Below are positions 52,052-61,428 of a DNA stretch of 64,000 nt, piece by piece. Within the stretch, counting starts at the first letter, position 1. Every line of letters begins with the position of its first letter. The DNA is taken from assembly GCF_001894825.1 (NCBI RefSeq), contig NZ_BCWY01000001.1, forward strand, positions 244,681 to 308,680, given 5' to 3'. The notes under the pieces were generated by a model. It did no database searches and was not told the DNA's origin. It was given only the letters and a program-made list of their open reading frames with translations. A program made the translations under genes and the position numbers. Source of the DNA: Rhodococcus jostii NBRC 16295. GTDB lineage: Bacteria; Actinomycetota; Actinomycetes; Mycobacteriales; Mycobacteriaceae.

Positions 52052-52360
52052 ATGAACTCTCGTGAGTATCGCCAGTATCGCCAGTGGCGTCAGAGGCGTC
52101 GCGCCGCTTGGATCGACGCCAACCGCAAACACCACCATCCTGACACCGAGGCGGAGTTCCTCATTGAGTTCGCCAGCATGTGGGCGCCATTCGGGGGCGC
52201 CACCGAGGAGGAAATCCTTGTGCACTTCGGAATGACAATGCGCCGGTTCATCGAGCGACTATGGCAGGTCATCCCTGAATCGAACTGTGTCCAAGACGAG
52301 ATACGCCTTTTAGCGAGCGCATACCCCCACCCCCGCCGAGCCGGAGGCCCAGGCGGCTGA
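52052..52360 (+). CDS. Small conserved protein, DUF3263-like, copy 2
   Basis: 102 residues. Very similar to the protein at 14373 (MNSREYRQ..., RRRAAW, then APFGGATEEEILVHFGMTM and QVIPESNC, same order). It has an extra YRQ repeat at the N-terminus and a Pro/Gly-rich tail. It lies 138 bases after the aconitase-family gene, again at the end of a metabolic cluster. HTH-like fold inferred; function unknown. 52361-52611 holds only the cupin promoter and GAAAGGA ribosome site. Confidence 0.7.
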   Translation: MNSREYRQYRQWRQRRRAAWIDANRKHHHPDTEAEFLIEFASMWAPFGGATEEEILVHFGMTMRRFIERLWQVIPESNCVQDEIRLLASAYPHPRRAGGPGG

Positions 52361-52611
52361 CGGACCAACAGGTCCCAGCCAACGACACGCCGCCTATGAA
52401 CGGCCCCCTCGACGGATGACGAGTTCCCGAGCTCGGGACCATCGTCGCCGGCCCTTCCCAGGTCGGCTGCTGACTGACTACGGGCCGACGTCACCAAGGT
52501 CGAGTCCCTAACATCGATCGCCATCACCGCGTTTGCCACAGATTCGCGACACCGCCCTCCCACGAGCCGCGAATATCCGAATCTCGTCTTGAGACCCGAA
52601 AGGACACTGCT

Positions 52612-53013
52612 ATGAACATCATTCCGAAGCATCCGTCGATCAAGGGGCCGACTGACATGTTTTCCGGCGACGTCTACTTCGACGTCATCGCCAAGGGCGA
52701 AAGCCCCTCGCGACTGCGCGTGAATTCGGTCCACTTCGCCCCCTGCGCTCGCACGGCCTGGCACTGCCACGCCAGCGGTCAGACCCTGCACGTAACCGAG
52801 GGTGTCGGCCTGGTCCAATCACGCGGCGGTGACGTCATCGAGATGCGTCCCGGCGACACCATCTACACACCGCCGGGCGAATGGCACTGGCATGGAGCCG
52901 CTCCTAACCACTTCATGACCCATCTGGCTATGTGGGAAAACCTCTCCGAAGACCAGGACGTTCCCGAGACCACCTGGGGCGAGCAGGTTTCCGACGTCGA
53001 GTACCGGGCGTAG
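52612..53013 (+). CDS. Cupin-domain protein
   Basis: 133 residues. Cupin motif 1: RTAWHCHASGQTLHVTEG (two His and a Glu/His set), motif 2: RPGDTIYTPPGEWHWHGAAP. The small single-domain beta-barrel probably binds a metal. Family members include oxygenases, isomerases and detoxification enzymes such as carboxymuconolactone-associated cupins. It is transcribed alone, after the DUF3263-like gene. Confidence 0.87.
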   Translation: MNIIPKHPSIKGPTDMFSGDVYFDVIAKGESPSRLRVNSVHFAPCARTAWHCHASGQTLHVTEGVGLVQSRGGDVIEMRPGDTIYTPPGEWHWHGAAPNHFMTHLAMWENLSEDQDVPETTWGEQVSDVEYRA

Positions 53014-53371
53014 GCGTTGGAAGTTCTCGTCCGGCCCTGACCGACCGGTCGAGGTGACAGAATGGCGTCTACGGGTGATCCGACTCGACGCGAAAAGTCG
53101 TGGACGGAATGGTCGGCGTGCACCTGCGCAAGACGATGCGCCAGATGGTCGGCGGCGATAGTTGCGCCTTGCCGTCGACCATCGATTGCGAAACCGTACC
53201 GACCGCGCTGCAAATCAACATGGGCCATCGAGCCTCCATACGCCCAGGTCTGCGCATGCGGCAGACCGTAGCGCGCCGGAACACCTTGGCCACGATGAGC
53301 GGCATCGAACCGCACGGCGATAGGAATAGACGCCGGCGTGCTAGCTCACGACCTCGGTCGAAACGATATAT

Positions 53372-53602
53372 ATGAAACTAGGAATCAAAATGCCAGTGCT
53401 CGTTGTTTATGCAATTCTCGCGGTACTTCGGGTCGTCATGCCGCGGGTAGGGAGCAGGGTATTGAACGACGCCATGGTCAGGCTGTCACTTGCTCGCTCC
53501 TACATGGGGTGGTCTCGACTCGCGCAGGAGGTCGCGTCGTCGTGGCCGGACTCCGTCTCCGAATATCGCCCTGGCAACACAGGGCGACTGCTGAGCAACT
53601 GA
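53372..53602 (+). CDS. Short hypothetical protein with one hydrophobic segment
   Basis: 76 residues from ATG at 53372; ATG at 53390 (MPVLVVYAILAVLRVV) has ACTAGGA upstream and is the better start. One N-terminal membrane-like helix, then a helical polar part ending EYRPGNTGRLLSN. No family recognised. The surrounding 53014-53692 interval has lost coding character, so this may itself be a fragment. Confidence 0.35.
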   Translation: MKLGIKMPVLVVYAILAVLRVVMPRVGSRVLNDAMVRLSLARSYMGWSRLAQEVASSWPDSVSEYRPGNTGRLLSN

Positions 53603-53692
53603 TGCGAATCGATTCGGCTCTGAGGCGGTACATCTCCACGTGTGCCGCCCGCAGCCGCGAACCGTTCGCCCGTATCCACCGGCGCGACCTCA

Positions 53693-54458
53693 TCCGCGGC
53701 GTAGCCAGGTCAGACGGCCGCGCGTCGATGAGGTGGGAGAGGCGGTGCTGCTGCTCGGGAACACCCAGCTCACGAAGTTTGACGTAGACGGGGTTCACGG
53801 GCAGCTGATGCCGGGCGGCGTGCGCCCACACGTCATCGGTGGTCCAGTTCCAGATCAGCCCGCACGCAATCGTCCCGTCGGCGCGGGAGATGATGCCGTC
53901 CATGCGGCCCGCGGGTGTAGAGATGCCGACGGGCGGCGGATTCATCGGCCCGCACACCCCACAGCTCGCGGGCCCGAGCAGTGTGTGAGCTCGTCGAGCG
54001 GGTTCGGAAATTCACCGGGGCCACGTCTCTCGCCGGGGGTTGGTGGCGTGTTCGTGGCTAGCACTGCGTGCAAATCGATGGCCGTGCCGCCAGGGGCGCA
54101 GTGGTCCCAGTGGCCGGAGTCGGCGAGCACCTGCAGTAGCGGTGGGTCGGTGGGGATGCGGTGCAGGTTCAGTATCCAGGTGTGGGCGAGTTCGGTGAGG
54201 TAGTCGTAGGTTTCGGGGTAGTCGAGGCCGGAGTCTAAGAACACCACCGGCACCTCCGGTTCGACGCGGCAGGCGAGGTCGAGGACGACGAGGGAGTCCT
54301 TGCCGCCGGAGAACGCGACGTACCCGTCATGGGCGGCGAGGTGCGCCTCGATCCGGGTCGCGATGTCGGCGACCGCGCTCGGGCCGGCCTTCGCCGACGG
54401 CGCCCGCAGGCCGCGCAGCATGTTCGGTCCAGGCCGGGGTCCGGTGCGTTCACCACAG
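53693..54458 (-). pseudogene. cysH-like: CysH/PAPS-reductase-like gene of the type IV-B locus, frameshifted
   Basis: Similarity to the intact copy at 34338 runs through most of its length: AFSGGKDSLVVL, FLDSGLDYPETYDYL, SGHWDHCAPGG, then after a break near 53945-54060 ISRADGTIACGLIWNWTTDDVW and PVNPVYVKLRELGVPEQQH. The N-terminus (VNAPDPGLDRT) is one base out of frame with LRGLRAPSAK, the middle is frameshifted, and the C-terminus has lost about 15 bases and ends in an early stop. It is divergent from csf1, the arrangement common in type IV-B loci. Confidence 0.85.
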
Positions 54459-54480
54459 TGGGCAGGTTACGGTGCCGCCC

Positions 54481-55140
54481 ATGACCATTGCCGCCCCCGT
54501 CGATGTGGTGTGGGCTGCGTACACCGCCGCGGTCGGGACCCCGGAGGTGGCCGGCGCACCCGATACCCGGGCGGCTGGGTGCGCGCGCTGCGGCCAGATC
54601 ACCGCGGTGATGAGTCCGGTCGGGCAGGTCGTATCACGGCGGTTCACCGGGTACGAGTCGTGGACGAACCTGGCCGGCCGCCGCCTGTGCGAAGTGTGCG
54701 TGTGGGTCTACCGGCACCGGGCGCTGCGCACCGAGACTCACATCGTCACCCAGAAGCCCCCGACCCTGCGCTCGGCGGACCCTACACTGCTACACCAGGT
54801 CCTCTCCACCACGATTGACCCGGACACGGCGGTGATCGTGCCGCTGCGGCCCGGCCGCAAGCACCTGCTCCCGGACGCACGCTGGGGCATGGTCACGGTC
54901 GACGACGCCCACCTGAAGTGGCAGGCCGACGACGTCGCCCGCCTCGAGGTGATGCGCCGGCTCCGCGGCCACGGGTTCACCGAGACCATGCTCGGTGACG
55001 ACGCCCCGCCCTACGCGGTACTGCGCCGCCTCCCCGCCGACGAGTGGCCACAGGTTTTAGACGACTGGACCCGACTGACCCCATGGCGCCGTGCGGACCC
55101 GTGGTGGGAGGTCGGCCTGCGCGCCACCCGACAGGCATAA
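54481..55140 (+). CDS. csf1: Csf1 (Cas8-like) of type IV-B CRISPR-Cas
   Basis: 219 residues; ATG at 54481 (GTG at 54472 also in frame). A zinc-finger pair, CARCG (Cys34, 37) and CEVC (Cys70, 73), brackets a basic FTGYESW loop as in Csf1, followed by a mixed helical/strand C-terminus with VPLRPGRKHLLPDARWG. The frame is intact. It is the large-subunit-like component of the type IV effector. Identification rests on the zinc-finger layout and on the neighbours (CysH, Cas11-like, Csf2-like). Confidence 0.75.
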   Translation: MTIAAPVDVVWAAYTAAVGTPEVAGAPDTRAAGCARCGQITAVMSPVGQVVSRRFTGYESWTNLAGRRLCEVCVWVYRHRALRTETHIVTQKPPTLRSADPTLLHQVLSTTIDPDTAVIVPLRPGRKHLLPDARWGMVTVDDAHLKWQADDVARLEVMRRLRGHGFTETMLGDDAPPYAVLRRLPADEWPQVLDDWTRLTPWRRADPWWEVGLRATRQA

Positions 55141-55271
55141 ATCACCACCCCTACGGCCTGTTTCGGCAGCTCAGAGCGTCAAACGCGACTGTCCGGGCCA
55201 GGAGTGGAGAACCCCTCCGCTGAGGTATGGGCGATGCAACCCGGCATCACCCCGTCCCAGAGGAGTTCCCC

Positions 55272-55507
55272 ATGATCGAACTCGTCCTGTCCACCGCCCT
55301 CGGCGCCGCTGCGTTCGGCCTCCGCGTTCAGGAACACCGGTGCCGCCGCGCACTCGCCCGCTACCAGGCGCTCCCCGTCGGCTCAGCAGCGCGACGCAGT
55401 ATCAGCGAGAACACGGTCCGAGGGGCGTACTGGACCAGTACTTGGTGTTCCTGATCGGTGTCGGGGTGCACACGCTCCTCCTGACCGCCTTCATCTGGAT
55501 GCAGTAA
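55272..55507 (+). pseudogene. Small membrane protein, frameshifted
   Basis: ATG at 55272 with GAGGAG upstream starts MIELVLSTALGAAAFGLRV; after a frameshift near 55420 (GAGGGGCG) the frame continues LDQYLVFLIGVGVHTLLLTAFIWMQ to a stop at 55507, giving two predicted membrane helices. It sits between csf1 and cas11. Not a known cas gene. It may be a passenger. Confidence 0.55.
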
Positions 55508-55631
55508 GGACATCTCCCGCCGACCTCGCACAAGTCACACTGTCGCGGTGGCCGGGGCGACGACCACAGCCCCGGCCACCGGCGCCCGGTGGACTCGAGA
55601 AAACACCGCGAGTTCTCTAGGATCTGCGGTG

Positions 55632-56072
55632 ATGAATATGTCGGGGGAGAACGAACTTTCAGTGACCGACCGCTGGCTGGCCGCGGTTCCACAACTTCCG
55701 GCGCTGACCGACCCGGCCGCGCAGGTGGCGGAACGGTTGGTGCTGTTGCTGCACTACGGAATTGACTGGTCGGAGCGCAACTGGGTGGCTGGTCGCCGCG
55801 GCGACTACTGGGACAACCTGCTGCCCACCCGGATCCGGTTGGCCACCTACAACAGCATCAACCTGCACCAGTGGTGGACCACCTCGGCGGCCAGGCTGGG
55901 GTCGGCCCCGCGCACCGACGAGCAACGCGGCGAGCTGGCGATCCTGCTCACGAGCGAGGCGCGGCCGGTGCTGCGGGTCATGCGCGATCAGACCTCCGCG
56001 CTGACGCTGCGGACCCGGATCGTGGCCGACGCGGTCCGCGCCGCCCGCACCGAGCACGGGTTGGCGTCGTGA
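55632..56072 (+). CDS. cas11: Cas11-like small subunit of type IV-B CRISPR-Cas
   Basis: 146 residues, ATG at 55632 (several in-frame starts upstream). All-helical with Arg/Leu-rich amphipathic pattern (DPAAQVAERLVLLLHYGIDW, RIRLATYNSINLHQWW), as expected for the type IV small subunit between csf1 and csf2. It overlaps csf2 by four bases (GTGA). Assignment relies mainly on size, helicity and position. Confidence 0.65.
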   Translation: MNMSGENELSVTDRWLAAVPQLPALTDPAAQVAERLVLLLHYGIDWSERNWVAGRRGDYWDNLLPTRIRLATYNSINLHQWWTTSAARLGSAPRTDEQRGELAILLTSEARPVLRVMRDQTSALTLRTRIVADAVRAARTEHGLAS

Positions 56073-56917
56073 CCGTGTCGCGGGTGTGGGAGATTGAGAT
56101 GACCGCCCGGTCGCCGATCTCGCACCGCGGGGAGCTGATCGGCACCACCGCGATCGGCCGGCGCATGAAAATCCTGCAGCCGGACGGGTCGGTGGAGCTG
56201 GTCCCGGTGATTTCCGGCAACTCCTTCCGCGGCGTGCTGCGCCGGATCGGCGAGGAGCTGCTGCGCGATGTCCTGGGCTACGAGGGCAAGTTGCCGCTGG
56301 CGGTCGCGCACACGCTGCGCAACGGCGGCGCGATCGTGAAAACGCAGGCGGAACCGATCACTGGCCGCCGCCTGCACCAACTCCGGGAGCTGATCCCGCA
56401 GCTGAGCGTGTTCGGCGGCGCCATCGGGCGGCCCCGATCGACGGGTGCCTGCGCGTCGGGCATGTGGTGCCGATCGTCACCGAAGCCACCCCGATCCTGC
56501 GCCGCACCTACGAGGGCCCGATACCGTCCCGGTTCGACATCGAAGCCCTCGAGTCGTACTCACACCTCGACGACTGACCGCCGGCCACGCCGGCACCACC
56601 GTCGACCCCGATGTCGGGACGGGTGGGTCGGGATCGCCGGTGATGCGGTACGACATCGAAACCTGCGCCCCGGGAAGCGGTTCGAGTCGTGGGTGCAACT
56701 GAACCGGGGCTCCGATCTCGACCACGCGTTCGCCGCCGATGTCCTGGCCGAGTTCACCCGTATCGGATGGCTCGGTGGGCGCACGGGGATCGGGCACGGC
56801 CAGATCGCCACCACACTCACCGCACCCGCCGGTGGGGCCCCGGTGATCGATTGGCGGGAGATCGTCGCCGCACGGCGCGAGGAGGCCCTTCAAATGCTGC
56901 TTTCACTCCCCGCATGA
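56069..56917 (+). pseudogene. csf2: Csf2 (Cas7-like RAMP) of type IV-B CRISPR-Cas, frameshifted
   Basis: GTG start overlapping cas11. Frame 1: MTARSPISHRGELIGTTAIGRRMK, then VELVPVISGNSFRGVLRRIGEELL and LSVFGGAIGR, a Cas7-type RAMP backbone. Near 56437 (GGCGGCCCCG) it shifts; the true sequence continues in the next frame as IDGCLRVGHVVPIVTEATP to a stop at 56578. A third frame carries VDPDVGTGGSGSPVMRYDIET and, after another shift near 56685, RFESWVQLNRGSDLDHAF to the stop at 56917. At least three frameshifts, so not functional unless they are sequencing errors. Confidence 0.8.
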
Positions 56918-56937
56918 CCCTCGAAACATGCTAGGGG

Positions 56938-57003
56938 ATGGTGCCACTGGTGATCCGCGCAAGGATGGCCCGGGGAGTCGCACACGGGGTGCCGTGGCGG
57001 ATC
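56938..57003 (+). pseudogene. csf3: Csf3 (Cas5-like) N-terminal remnant
   Basis: About 22 codons, MVPLVIRARMARGVAHGVPW and then unrelated sequence. It starts 20 bases after csf2, where csf3 is expected, and PLVIRARMARG resembles the first beta-strand of a Cas5/RAMP protein. Similarity is lost at about 57005, near the end of the epimerase gene. Confidence 0.5.
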
Positions 57004-57061
57004 ACCGGTGGCCGCTGTGGTGACGTCGGGGGTTGTGATTCTAGTGGGACCCCTTGCATTT

Positions 57062-57976
57062 TCATGCGGTGGTCAGACGGGCAGTGTGTACGATCTGCGC
57101 GATCGCTCGTGTGCAATCTCCTCGTGTGTAGCCGAGTAGCGCGGTCTCGGTCGCGTCGGGCTCGTAGTGCATGGTGTTGCCCCGACCCTGGACGATCATC
57201 GCGTCGGGCAGCAGGGGGTGCTCCTGGTCTCGTTCGCCGATGCTGCGTGTGCCGCCGGTGGCGGCGACGAGCATCTGGAAGTATTCGCGGAAGGTCAGAT
57301 TCTCGTCGCCGACGAGGTACGCCTTGCCGGCTTCGGCGTGCTGAAGTGCGCCCCAGATCGCCTGCGCAAGGGAAGTGGCCGACATGTAATTCGATCCTCC
57401 GGGCGGCGCGAAGTCCGGGATATCGGGCATCTCACCGGCTGCCCACGCGATCATCCGCCGATACCGACGTGCGGACACGCCGGAGATGGCGCCGAGGATC
57501 GATGGTGGATTGAGGGTGGAGACGTTGAACGACTCGTCGGCGAGTGCCCGCGCGCCCTCGTCGGCGGCCCGCCGAGCCGCAATGTAGGGGACGGTGTCGG
57601 CGAGGTCGGGACGCAGGTGGTGGTAGTAGCTGCCCACCTGGACGAATCGCGGCACACCGGCGTGCTTGGCGAGCGCGGCGAAGCGGGGAATGCCGGAGAT
57701 CTGCGTCTTCTCCCAGAACGTCGCCTGGTCGACGTCTCGGCCCATGTGGCGGACGTCTTGGCCGGCGGCGAAGACGATGGCGTCGAAGGGGGACAACTGC
57801 TCGACGGTGAAGGTCAGCTCGGTATAGTCGCCGAGCAGGATCGGGAAGTCTCGGACCGGGGACTCGTCGCCGAGCGCATTTCGCGCTGCCACGGTGACGT
57901 CGTTTCCCTGTTCACGCAGGTGCAGTGCGGTGTACGCGCCGATCATGCCGGTGCCGCCGACGATCAGGATCTTCAT
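57062..57976 (-). CDS. NAD-dependent epimerase/dehydratase (extended SDR)
   Basis: 304 residues. The GGTGMIG nucleotide motif is at residues 7-13, VQVGSYYHHLRPDL carries the Ser and Tyr and the downstream YIAARRAADEG holds the YxxxK-like site. The frame is intact, unlike the flanking cas genes. Divergent from two SDR genes with a 208-base gap. Likely oxidises or reduces a small catabolic metabolite; substrate unknown. Confidence 0.85.
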   Translation of the reverse strand: MKILIVGGTGMIGAYTALHLREQGNDVTVAARNALGDESPVRDFPILLGDYTELTFTVEQLSPFDAIVFAAGQDVRHMGRDVDQATFWEKTQISGIPRFAALAKHAGVPRFVQVGSYYHHLRPDLADTVPYIAARRAADEGARALADESFNVSTLNPPSILGAISGVSARRYRRMIAWAAGEMPDIPDFAPPGGSNYMSATSLAQAIWGALQHAEAGKAYLVGDENLTFREYFQMLVAATGGTRSIGERDQEHPLLPDAMIVQGRGNTMHYEPDATETALLGYTRGDCTRAIAQIVHTARLTTA

Positions 57977-58184
57977 TGGTGTTCGCCTTTCTTGCGCCGT
58001 GTCCGGTCGCTGGCTGAGCCCGAGTGGGCGGTCGGGATGCGTGTGAGGTGTCGTGGAGCTCGACGCGCATCGTCGGGTGCACGGCCCCGAATCTAACCGT
58101 CTACCAAGGTGTTTCTATTCTGAGATCCCGCTCAGCGGTCATCGGCGAGTCGCCGTGCGTGGCCCGCGGTTTAGCGTCGGCCAC

Positions 58185-59072
58185 ATGACGCAGACTCCGA
58201 AGCAAACCTTGCCCCTGCACGGGAAGAACGCTTTGATCATCGGTGGCGCCGGAGGTATCGGCGGCGCCGGCGCCCGCGCCCTACTCGCCGACGGGGCCTC
58301 GGTGACGATCATGAGCCGGGACGAGAAACGGATCTCGGCATTCGCTGCCGAGCTGGCCGCGACGGCACCCGATGGGACCGCGGTGGACTACATCGCGGGC
58401 GACTCCCTGCTCGAAGAGGACGTGCTGGCGGCCGTCGCGCGGACGAGTGGCGACGATGGCCTCGACATCTGCGTGAGCACCGTCGGACGCGGTAGCACGA
58501 CGCCATTACTGCTCAACAACGCCGAAGACTTCACAAACGAGCTGCGGGTTAACATCACCAGCGCCTTCGTGGCCATCAAGGCCTGCGTCCCCGCAATGAC
58601 GCTCGCCGGTGGCGGATCGATGGTCTTCACCTCCTCGGTGATCGCCGCCCAGTCCTTCCCGTACATGAGCGGGTACTGTGCGGGCAAGGCTGGCCTCGAG
58701 GCGCTGGTCCGCACGGCCGCAGACGAACTCGGGCACCTGGGTATCCGGATCAACTGCATCCGCCCCGGATTGGTGAACTCACCCGACAACCCGAAGGTCG
58801 CCGCCAGCTTTGCTGGTGATCGCTCATCTGCGTTCCTCGACCAGACACCGCTCCGCCGGCTCGGGGTTCCCACGGACATCTCCGGGGCGATCCGGTTTCT
58901 CGCGGGGCCGGAATCGGCGTGGGCGACCGGCACGGCGATCACCGTCGACGGCGGCGCACATTTGAGGCGTGCCCCGGACGTGCAGCCGCGGCTGCGACAG
59001 GAACTCGGTGACGAGGTGGTCGACGCGATTCTCGCCGGTCGGCTCCCCGAGCACGCCCGGGCGCAGCGGTGA
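58185..59072 (+). CDS. Short-chain dehydrogenase/reductase (SDR) 4
   Basis: 295 residues from ATG at 58185. IIGGAGGIGGAGA binds nucleotide, the serine lies in VFTSSVIA and the active site in YCAGK. GDELG-type tail of 40 residues follows the usual GG end (ITVDGGAHLRRAPD). It overlaps the next SDR by four bases. Frame intact. Confidence 0.87.
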   Translation: MTQTPKQTLPLHGKNALIIGGAGGIGGAGARALLADGASVTIMSRDEKRISAFAAELAATAPDGTAVDYIAGDSLLEEDVLAAVARTSGDDGLDICVSTVGRGSTTPLLLNNAEDFTNELRVNITSAFVAIKACVPAMTLAGGGSMVFTSSVIAAQSFPYMSGYCAGKAGLEALVRTAADELGHLGIRINCIRPGLVNSPDNPKVAASFAGDRSSAFLDQTPLRRLGVPTDISGAIRFLAGPESAWATGTAITVDGGAHLRRAPDVQPRLRQELGDEVVDAILAGRLPEHARAQR

Positions 59073-59902
59073 TGGCCTATGAGATGACAAACACGACCCT
59101 CGCTTTCACACCAGGGGCACTGCTGCGCGGCCGGCGTGCCGTCGTCACCGGCGGTTCGGCCGGTATCGGCGCCGCGATCGCGCGCAGCTTCGCGGCCCAC
59201 GGCGCGCACGTCCTCGTGGCCGACATCCACCACATCGGGGATGTCGACTTCGACGGTGCCGCGGGCGGGCGACTGGACGCGATCGTGGCCGACGTCTGCG
59301 CTCCGCAGGTGGACCGGGCACTGGTCGAGCACCGACCGGACATCCTGGTCAACAACGTCGGACACTTCCTACGCGCGCCCCAACAGTTCACCGCCGACAC
59401 CGCCGAGCAGTGGGCGGGGCTGCATGAGGTGAACCTCGCCCATGCGCTGCGCCTGACACACGCACTACTCCCGGGGATGACCGAGCGCGGCCGCGGGGCG
59501 GTGGTGAACCTCACCACCGTCGAGGCGCACCGAGCAATTCCGGGGCACACGGTGTACTCCGCGTACAAGGCGGCGCTGATGCAGTTCACCCGCTCGCTCG
59601 CGGCCGAGGTGGGCCCGGCGGGGATCCGGGTCAACGCGGTCGCCCCGGACCTGATCGAATCGGTACAGGTTCCCTACGAAGACTTGGTGCCCGAGCAGGA
59701 CCGCGCGCTGTGGCCGATGTGGTCGCCGCTCGGCGGCCCCGGTCGACCCGAGGACGTCGCGGGCGCCGCGCTGTTCCTGGCGTCCGACCTGTCCCGGTTC
59801 GTCACTGGCAGCACGGTTCACGTCGACGGTGGTACGCACGGTGCCGGGGGCTGGGTGCCGCGCAGCTCGGGCGGCTGGACAAACCGCCCCCGAAATCCCT
59901 GA
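59069..59902 (+). CDS. Short-chain dehydrogenase/reductase (SDR) 5
   Basis: 277 residues; GTG at 59069 overlapping the previous stop, ATG at 59072 equivalent. TGGSAGIGAAIA, NNVGHF, VNLTTVEAHR and YSAYK (Ser replaced by Thr before the catalytic Tyr region) define the family; ITVHVDGGTHGAGG closes the protein. With SDR 4 and the epimerase it forms a small intact redox island between decayed cas and plasmid genes. 59903-60150 shows no supported gene. Confidence 0.85.
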   Translation: MMAYEMTNTTLAFTPGALLRGRRAVVTGGSAGIGAAIARSFAAHGAHVLVADIHHIGDVDFDGAAGGRLDAIVADVCAPQVDRALVEHRPDILVNNVGHFLRAPQQFTADTAEQWAGLHEVNLAHALRLTHALLPGMTERGRGAVVNLTTVEAHRAIPGHTVYSAYKAALMQFTRSLAAEVGPAGIRVNAVAPDLIESVQVPYEDLVPEQDRALWPMWSPLGGPGRPEDVAGAALFLASDLSRFVTGSTVHVDGGTHGAGGWVPRSSGGWTNRPRNP

Positions 59903-60150
59903 CCGGAAACGGAGAGACCGACAACACTGCGTGGCAGTGCCGTGCTCGCCAAGCCCGCCGCCACACGTCGTGATACTCCCGCAGTCCCGAGTTCCGGTAT
60001 CCGCCACCACACGGAAGAGCTTGTTCCAGGCGACCTACATCTCGTAACCCCGCGTCCACACTCGCTCGGCTTCCCTCCAATGGGCGGAAGCTGACCACTT
60101 CCGATCCTCGCTTCAGTCCCGGGGGTTCTCGGCCCCGACTACATCCTGAG

Positions 60151-60546
60151 TTCGGGGAGGAGAACGCCGAGGCACTGCTCGGCCCGATCGCCGAGTACCG
60201 CGGCGCGGCCGCGCGCTCGGAACTCGGCCACGCCGAGGTCGTGTTCACCATCCCCGCCGAATCGGTGCGGCAGGCCACCTCGACGGCCCTGGCGGTCCTG
60301 GAGACCTACCCGTGGCCGTTGCGGTCGCTGCGAGTGCTCACCACCGCCGATTTCGACCGCCTCACCGACGCGATGGCCCTCCCGCCGCTGGTGTCGGTGC
60401 AGGAGGCTGCCGACGGCCTCGGCATGACCCGTCAGGGCGTGCTGAAGGCCATCAAGGGCAAGGTGCTGCCGGCCACCCGTGTGGGCGGTACCTGGGTGCT
60501 CCAGCGGTCCGTGGTCGAGGGCGCACGCGCCCACCGCGGCGTATAG
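60151..60546 (+). pseudogene. HTH/excisionase-type DNA-binding protein, 5' truncated
   Basis: The frame FGEENAEALLGPIAEYRG to VSVQEAADGLGMTRQGVLKAIKGK ends normally at 60546. The C-terminal 45 residues form a MerR/excisionase-like HTH. No start codon or ribosome site fits before the conserved FGEENAE part; the frame merges into unrelated sequence to the left. A GTG at 60240 could make a shorter product. Probably the 3' part of a plasmid regulator gene. Confidence 0.5.
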
Positions 60547-60564
60547 CCACCGACAGCCGCGGTC

Positions 60565-61306
60565 TCAGGAAGCGAGTTCGGCTCGTGAAGCCGTGAGGGT
60601 GGCTGCGCATTCTTCGTCGCGAGGATCGAACAGCAGATCCCATCGATTCGTCGTTGTCGGGATCGTGTACTCGTGACGTTCGGCGTCGGTGGGTGCCCGC
60701 CACCCGTCCCTGCTGTACGTGGTGGCGATGCGTTCATCTGTCGTGAACGTGATGACGACTTGGCCGGCCTCGGCGGCAATGGTCAGTAGCTCGAGCCGTA
60801 GCCGGCGCGCGACCGGCGGCCGCTGGGGTGTGATTGCGGGCCATCGGAAGTGGTTGTGGAAGGTCACCGCGCCGCCCCGGCGGACGTAGACGGTGAGCGC
60901 CGCCCCGACCGTGCTGGCGGGGGTTCGTCAGCCACATCACCCGAAACCGGTGCCGCCACCGGGTGACGGGGTAGGCGCGGGATCGAGTCGCCAGTGCCAG
61001 ACCGTAGACGGCGTACACGAATATCCCGACCAGCATGAGTGCGATCGCCACGAGCAACACCATCAGGACGTCATCGAGCGCGCCGATGGCCAGTGCCGCC
61101 GCGATTACGGCGAGGAGCATCGTCAGTGCCAGAGCCTCCCACCAGCGAGCCTGGTGCGGGCGCCTGAAGTGGCCAAGCTGCAGACGCGCCGCGGCACGAA
61201 TCCGGGGGCCGGGCGGCGGGTTCGCAGTCCTCCAGCGGTCCATGCCGTCGAAGAAGCCAGTGGTGGTGCACTCGCCTTCAGGCCATCCTTTGCGCGCATC
61301 GATCAC
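60565..61306 (-). pseudogene. Membrane protein with two helices, frameshifted
   Basis: Minus strand. The first part has two hydrophobic segments (ALALTMLLAVIAAALAIGAL and LMVLLVAIALMLVGIFVY), then RHRFRVMWLTN. At 60915-60920 a run of five C on the minus strand shifts the frame; continuing in the other frame gives ASTVGAALTVYVRRGGAVTFHNHFRW through to DPRDEECAATL and the stop at 60565. One base removed would restore a single gene of about 245 codons. Confidence 0.65.
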
Positions 61307-61428
61307 CGCGCATTCCTATCACCGAACTGGGCAGAGGGCACGTCCCTGTGACGGCCGAAGGGCCACGCCCACAACGCGATACTGTCCACACAACGTCCAA
61401 TCAGCTCAGACAATGGGGGAGACGCCAT

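Noticed and set aside
53014..57062. CRISPR array beside the type IV-B genes
   Set aside because: I saw no regularly spaced repeats there or elsewhere; type IV-B loci normally lack arrays.
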